Shown in pieces: positions 6,581 to 10,374 of a stretch of DNA of 10,374 nt. Source of the stretch: Methanobacteriota archaeon. Its GTDB lineage: Archaea > Thermoplasmatota > Poseidoniia > Poseidoniales > Poseidoniaceae. Every line of letters starts with the position of its first letter. The stretch's first letter is position 1. The position numbers were made by a program, and so were the translations under genes. The notes under the pieces were generated by a model, which made no database searches, was not told where the DNA came from, and saw only the letters and a list, made by a program, of their open reading frames with translations. The stretch is taken from positions 5,214 through 15,587 of the forward strand of contig PBOE01000001.1 of assembly GCA_002725275.1 (NCBI GenBank), given 5' to 3'.

Positions 6581-9313
6581 ATGCAACGCCTTCATCTCTC
6601 GCTCGTCGGTGTCATCATCCTCTCGCTGTGGGCGCCCTCTGGCCTCGCCCTGCTTGAGGAGGGGACATCGTTCGAACCCTCCCATGAGGGGGTTGATTTT
6701 CCCGTTGGTTGGACGGAGTACAACTTGGGTGGTCCGTTCTCACCTCAGGTCAGAATGGTCTATCCGGCCATGTTTGACGGGGAGGACAAAGACATGGCGG
6801 GGAACGGGCCCTTTTCCTGGATCATATTCGTGGGAGATTCAGGGGAGGGCTTGGACGATTACGACCTGTGGACAACGTCCTTGGTGAAGCGCGGTTTCAT
6901 CGTGGTCATCACCCAAGCGCTTTCCGATGAAACCAACGTGGAGGCCACCTTGGAGCGGTTCGTTGACATCCGATCTTCGATGGTGGAGCAAAACCAATCC
7001 AACGAACACGTGATGGGGACGGCGGGCAACATCGACCTTGACCACTGGGGCGTTTCAGGGCACGGCAAAGGCGCCACGGCTGCCTACCTTTCGTTCCCGT
7101 TCTGGGAACAATCCTCTGCAGGTACCGACGCCCACCCACCGCGAGGCTTGTACGGTCTCGGCATCGATTTTGAGGACCTCGAGGAAGGGTTTGGCTGGAC
7201 CGACGTCGCCTCACCCAATTTCCCGCGTCCCAACACGGGTCTGTTCATCACGGGAACGGTGGACGAAGTGGCCCCGTCCCAGGCAGCCATGGAGCGCGTT
7301 GAGGCCCATGCCGGTCTGGCATGGCACTGGATTCACCTGCTCGGTGCTGATCACTATCAATTCCAAGATTCTCGTTCCATCTTCGAAAGCGACGGCGACC
7401 CCACGATGAGCCAATCAGCGCAAATTGAGATTTCAGCCGATCACGTCGTTGCCTACCTCGACACCGTCCTTCACGGGGACCACGCCCGGTTCCGAGAAGC
7501 GTTCAACCGAGCGGAGGGGCCCAGAACCGTCAGCGATGCTAACGCCTATGTTGACGAAGAGTTGGAACCTGCGATGTTCATTCGTTGGACGTCAACCACC
7601 GTCAGTCACAACGCCTCATCAGCCATCAACGGCACGGAAAACCTGACCGTCACGCTGGAATGGACCCTGCGTGACGGGACCACCTACGCAGCATTGCCGC
7701 CGGGCTGGGACGTGAACCTGACGTGTGGGTGGTCGAACGGGCCTTGGGAAGCGTCAGGAAGCCTCGGAGTCAATGGAAGCGCTACGTGCGTGTACCCCAT
7801 GTCACCCGTTGCGCCAGGGCTTCAGAAAGCTTGGCTTCGGCTGGAAGTTGAAGGCGCACCGTCCACGTTTGGCACCGTGGTTTTGAGGGACAACACGCCG
7901 ATCATCCCCGTTTCACCCAAACCCGTGGTCTACGTTCCTCAGCACAATTCGCGCACGGTTGAAGCCTCCAGCATTGGTCTGGACCCTGACGGTCAAGCGG
8001 TTCGGATCACGGAGGCGACGCTCACCGGAGAGGACGCCTCGCATTTCCGGGTTGACATCGCTGACGACGGCCTCAACATGACCGTCCACCACGCCATCAA
8101 CGAGGAATGGTTGGGTGAAGCGTTGTTGGACGTCACCCTCCGGAGCGACGGCGAGACCCTTGATGAGATGTCTACGCAACTTCGAGTGGTGATGACACCC
8201 GTGAACGACCCGCCCGTAAAATCAGGAACCGTTCCTATTCAGGAAATGGACGAAGACGGACCCAGCGTGGTGTACAACCTCAAGGAGGTGGTTTCCGACC
8301 CGGAGGGTGTGCCGTTGGAGGTGCACATTGAGGGTGTAAAAAACGGGGAACAGGGCCCTGTTCTCTACAGCATTGAAGGCGAACGAATCACGCTCACGCC
8401 GCTCAACAACGCCAACGGCGCCACGGTCCTGCAAGTGCTGGTCAGCGACGGCGAAAATCCGTCGTTGCTGCTGGAAATCCCCGTCGTGGTGAACCCGGTC
8501 AACGACCCCGTCATCGTCAACGCTTCGCAGTGGACCAACATCTCTTTTCCCGAAGACACGACGTTCACCCTGCCCCTTGCCCCGCTGGCCTACGACGTTG
8601 ATGGCGATGACTTGACCTGGTCGATGGAGGGCGACCTCACCGGCCTCACGGCTTCGCTGGTGAACGGTTCATTCGAACTGGTACCCGAACAAGACGTGTA
8701 CGGCGTGTTTGACGACGTGTGGTTGAACGTGTCGGACGGGACATCGGTACACAGTGGGCAACTGAACATCACCGTTGAACCGGTTGGCGATCTGCCCTTT
8801 GTGTCCATTGAATCGGTTCAAGGCATGAGCGGTTCCACCGCCAACATGTACTGGTCGGTGCTGGACGTTGACGGTACGGTGAACACTGCGGCCAACGTGT
8901 CCGTGGACGGCGCACGGGTGGTGGTGAACCATTCGTGTTTGAGCAGTGGCACGGGGGCCTACCAGTGCGTCACGCTGCTGCCCATGTCCTCCAATCCATC
9001 CACCTCCCTGTACCTCGAACTCGAACTCTTTGACGAGGAACTTGGACGAAGCGTGATCGCCAGCAAGGTGGTTGAACTCGCCGCACCCAGCGATGAGGAA
9101 AACCAAACGGCGCCGGACAACGGCGCAGGCGGGGCGACGGCCACCCTTACCGCTGTTGCCATGGGCGGCGTCCTGATCATCGGGGTGCTGGTGGTGGTGG
9201 TTTTGGTTCGAACGCGCTCTCGAGGTGGAGCGGACACCTCAATCGCAGCCGTTGAAGAGGTTTCAGAGCCCAGCGGTGGCGGCCTGCTCGCCCGAGCGGA
9301 ACAGTTGAAATGA
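6581..9313 (+). CDS. Secreted membrane-anchored protein: alpha/beta-hydrolase-like domain (nucleophile Ser replaced) plus cadherin-like repeats
   Basis: The 910-aa protein begins with a signal peptide (hydrophobic core about 6-24). Residues about 40-300 resemble the dienelactone/PAF-acetylhydrolase type of alpha/beta hydrolase: IIFVGDSGEG (81-90), an elbow WGVSGHGKG (156-164), an acid-loop GTVDEVAP (Asp228) and GADHYQF (His258). Where hydrolases have GHSxG, this protein has GHGKG with Gly162, so the usual nucleophile is absent. An Ig-like domain (about 330-440) has a Cys pair (382/403). Four cadherin-like repeats (about 446-833) follow, with boundaries TPVNDPP, NPVNDPV and EPVGDLP 95-99 residues apart and D-x-D/E-G motifs in each; the fourth repeat holds a second Cys pair (786/796). 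A transmembrane helix (about 854-876), a basic stop-transfer RTRSRGG and a short cytoplasmic tail end it. It is likely a cell-surface binding or adhesion protein. Activity is doubtful, and the ligand unknown. Confidence 0.82.
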   Translation: MQRLHLSLVGVIILSLWAPSGLALLEEGTSFEPSHEGVDFPVGWTEYNLGGPFSPQVRMVYPAMFDGEDKDMAGNGPFSWIIFVGDSGEGLDDYDLWTTSLVKRGFIVVITQALSDETNVEATLERFVDIRSSMVEQNQSNEHVMGTAGNIDLDHWGVSGHGKGATAAYLSFPFWEQSSAGTDAHPPRGLYGLGIDFEDLEEGFGWTDVASPNFPRPNTGLFITGTVDEVAPSQAAMERVEAHAGLAWHWIHLLGADHYQFQDSRSIFESDGDPTMSQSAQIEISADHVVAYLDTVLHGDHARFREAFNRAEGPRTVSDANAYVDEELEPAMFIRWTSTTVSHNASSAINGTENLTVTLEWTLRDGTTYAALPPGWDVNLTCGWSNGPWEASGSLGVNGSATCVYPMSPVAPGLQKAWLRLEVEGAPSTFGTVVLRDNTPIIPVSPKPVVYVPQHNSRTVEASSIGLDPDGQAVRITEATLTGEDASHFRVDIADDGLNMTVHHAINEEWLGEALLDVTLRSDGETLDEMSTQLRVVMTPVNDPPVKSGTVPIQEMDEDGPSVVYNLKEVVSDPEGVPLEVHIEGVKNGEQGPVLYSIEGERITLTPLNNANGATVLQVLVSDGENPSLLLEIPVVVNPVNDPVIVNASQWTNISFPEDTTFTLPLAPLAYDVDGDDLTWSMEGDLTGLTASLVNGSFELVPEQDVYGVFDDVWLNVSDGTSVHSGQLNITVEPVGDLPFVSIESVQGMSGSTANMYWSVLDVDGTVNTAANVSVDGARVVVNHSCLSSGTGAYQCVTLLPMSSNPSTSLYLELELFDEELGRSVIASKVVELAAPSDEENQTAPDNGAGGATATLTAVAMGGVLIIGVLVVVVLVRTRSRGGADTSIAAVEEVSEPSGGGLLARAEQLK

Positions 9314-9314
9314 A

Positions 9315-10374
9315 TCACAGCGGGATGTTGCCGTGCTTTTTGGGCGGGGACCATTCTCGCTTGGATTTCAGAATGTTGAGGGCACGACACAACCGCAATC
9401 GGCTCTCCTGGGGTTCGATGACGTCGTCCAGCCATCCGTTTCGTGCAGCGACGTAGGGGTCGCCGAACTTCGCTTTGTACTCGTCCACCAGACGCTGACG
9501 AACACCTTCTTTGTCTTCATCGGGGACGGCGCCAATCTCTCGGCGGTGGATGATGTTGACCGCCCCTTCCGCACCCATGACCGCAAGCTCAGCCGTTGGC
9601 CAAGCGACGTTGTAGTCACTCTGCAGGTGCTTGCATGACATCGCAAGGTAAGCGCCACCGTAGGCCTTCCGAGTGACCAGCGTTAACTTTGGAACGGTCG
9701 CTTCCGCATAGGCGAACAGGAGTTTCGCACCGTGGCGAATGATACCACCCCACTCTTGGACGACGCCGGGAAGGAAACCTGGGACGTCTTCGAATGTCAA
9801 GAGCGGGATGTTGAACGCATCACACGTACGAATGAAGCGGGCGGCCTTAATGGACGCGTCAATGTCCAAGCACCCTGCCAGCACCTTGGGTTGATTGCCG
9901 ATCACACCCACCGGGGAGCCGTTCATTCGAGCGAAACCAATGATGATGTTATCGGCATAGGACGGAAACAGTTCCATGAACACGCCATCATCGACCACCT
10001 CTTCCACCACTTTCACCATGTCGTAGGGCTTGTTGGGATTGTCAGGTACGATGTCCTGCAGGGTTTCGTTGAGTCGGGTGATGGGGTCCCCGGTGGACAG
10101 CATCGGTGGGTCTGCCATGTTGTGGTCGGGCAGGTAGGACAGCAACGTGGCGGCCAGTTCGCACGCATCCTCTTCGTCGTCTGCAATGAGAGACGCAATG
10201 CCCGAACGAGAGGCATGGAGGTTGGCGCCTCCAAGACCGGCGGCGTCCACCTCGCCGCTGATGACCTCGGGCGTCTCGAGCGGTGACGAGAGGAACAGCT
10301 GGCCGTGCTCTTCACCGAGGATCGTAAAATCGGACAGGGAAGCGGCCAGGGCAGAAACCCCGACGACGGGCCCC
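9315..10374 (-). CDS. pccB: Acyl-CoA carboxylase carboxyltransferase (beta) subunit, propionyl/acetyl-CoA type, N-terminus beyond window
   Basis: The subunit transfers CO2 from carboxybiotin to propionyl-CoA or acetyl-CoA, giving methylmalonyl-CoA or malonyl-CoA, and works with a biotin carboxylase/carrier subunit not in the window. The frame is open to the right edge, giving 353 codons of an expected 510-530. A GTG at 10250 is an internal Val, not the start. Signatures are LGGANLHASRSGIA, PVGVIGNQPKVLAGCLDIDA, FEDVPGFLPG, GGIIRHGAKLLFAY, AYGGAYLAMSCKHL, AWPTAELAVMGAEGAVNI and the C-terminal KKHGNIPL typical of PccB/MmdA. The residue of GGAY-x that distinguishes propionyl- from acetyl-specific enzymes is Leu, not Asp. 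At the edge, GPVVGVSALAAS replaces the usual GPCAGGAVYSPA. Alternatives are AccD-type acetyl-CoA carboxylase or methylmalonyl-CoA decarboxylase alpha. Confidence 0.9.
   Translation of the reverse strand, partial: GPVVGVSALAASLSDFTILGEEHGQLFLSSPLETPEVISGEVDAAGLGGANLHASRSGIASLIADDEEDACELAATLLSYLPDHNMADPPMLSTGDPITRLNETLQDIVPDNPNKPYDMVKVVEEVVDDGVFMELFPSYADNIIIGFARMNGSPVGVIGNQPKVLAGCLDIDASIKAARFIRTCDAFNIPLLTFEDVPGFLPGVVQEWGGIIRHGAKLLFAYAEATVPKLTLVTRKAYGGAYLAMSCKHLQSDYNVAWPTAELAVMGAEGAVNIIHRREIGAVPDEDKEGVRQRLVDEYKAKFGDPYVAARNGWLDDVIEPQESRLRLCRALNILKSKREWSPPKKHGNIPL

Noticed and set aside
9337..9341. TTTTT as a terminator for the plus-strand secreted protein gene
   Set aside because: It also encodes the conserved Lys-Lys of the carboxyltransferase C-terminus, so its presence is explained without any terminator role; left only as a remark in a finding.
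10248..10250. GTG as start of the carboxyltransferase gene
   Set aside because: The frame continues to the window edge with family-like residues (for example LSDFTIL, then GEVDAAGLGG), so this codon is internal Val and the true start lies outside.
1..10374. CRISPR array, insertion sequence, tRNA or rRNA genes
   Set aside because: No regularly spaced direct repeats, terminal inverted repeats with a transposase, or tRNA/rRNA-like stretches were seen; nearly all bases are assigned to protein genes.

Overview
The window most likely comes from an archaeon, and the best guess is a marine group II euryarchaeote (Candidatus Poseidoniales) or a close relative. The firmest evidence is a partial Pelota/Dom34 gene at the left edge, a ribosome-rescue factor of archaea and eukaryotes that bacteria lack. 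The moderately high GC, very tight gene packing, GGTGA-type ribosome binding sites and a long secreted protein built from tandem cadherin-like domains with a C-terminal membrane anchor all fit that group. The lineage is an inference; no rRNA or tRNA gene is present to settle it.

Layout. Bases 1-5470 hold six genes, all on the minus strand and transcribed right to left. The order of transcription is a 103-aa membrane protein, a 94-aa membrane protein, a 210-aa YqiJ/NfeD-like membrane protein with a C-terminal OB-type domain, a 461-aa flotillin, formate--tetrahydrofolate ligase (fhs), and Pelota (3' end cut off by the window). Gaps are 4-72 bp, so much or all of this could be one transcript, with a possible internal promoter before the flotillin gene and a small hairpin between flotillin and fhs. 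The first four form a coherent membrane-microdomain module. The fhs and Pelota genes are housekeeping genes placed behind it.

Bases 5471-5552 are a short divergent promoter region. To its right, on the plus strand, lie a divergent shikimate dehydrogenase (aroE) with an insertion of roughly 65-70 residues in its substrate-binding domain, and a 910-aa secreted, membrane-anchored protein. The latter joins an alpha/beta-hydrolase-like domain, whose nucleophile serine position is glycine, to an Ig-like domain, four cadherin-like repeats, one transmembrane helix and a short cytoplasmic tail. Its stop codon is one base from the stop codon of the convergent last gene, the carboxyltransferase (beta) subunit of a propionyl-CoA/acetyl-CoA carboxylase, whose 5' part lies beyond the window.

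How the genes work together. Only the flotillin module and possibly the aroE/secreted-protein pair look like linked units. Acyl-CoA carboxylase, one-carbon activation, aromatic amino-acid synthesis and ribosome rescue are core metabolism or housekeeping. No mobile element, CRISPR array or RNA gene was seen. The least described pieces are the two small membrane proteins of the flotillin operon, the serine-less hydrolase-like ectoprotein, the enlarged AroE and the altered active-site motifs of the carboxyltransferase.
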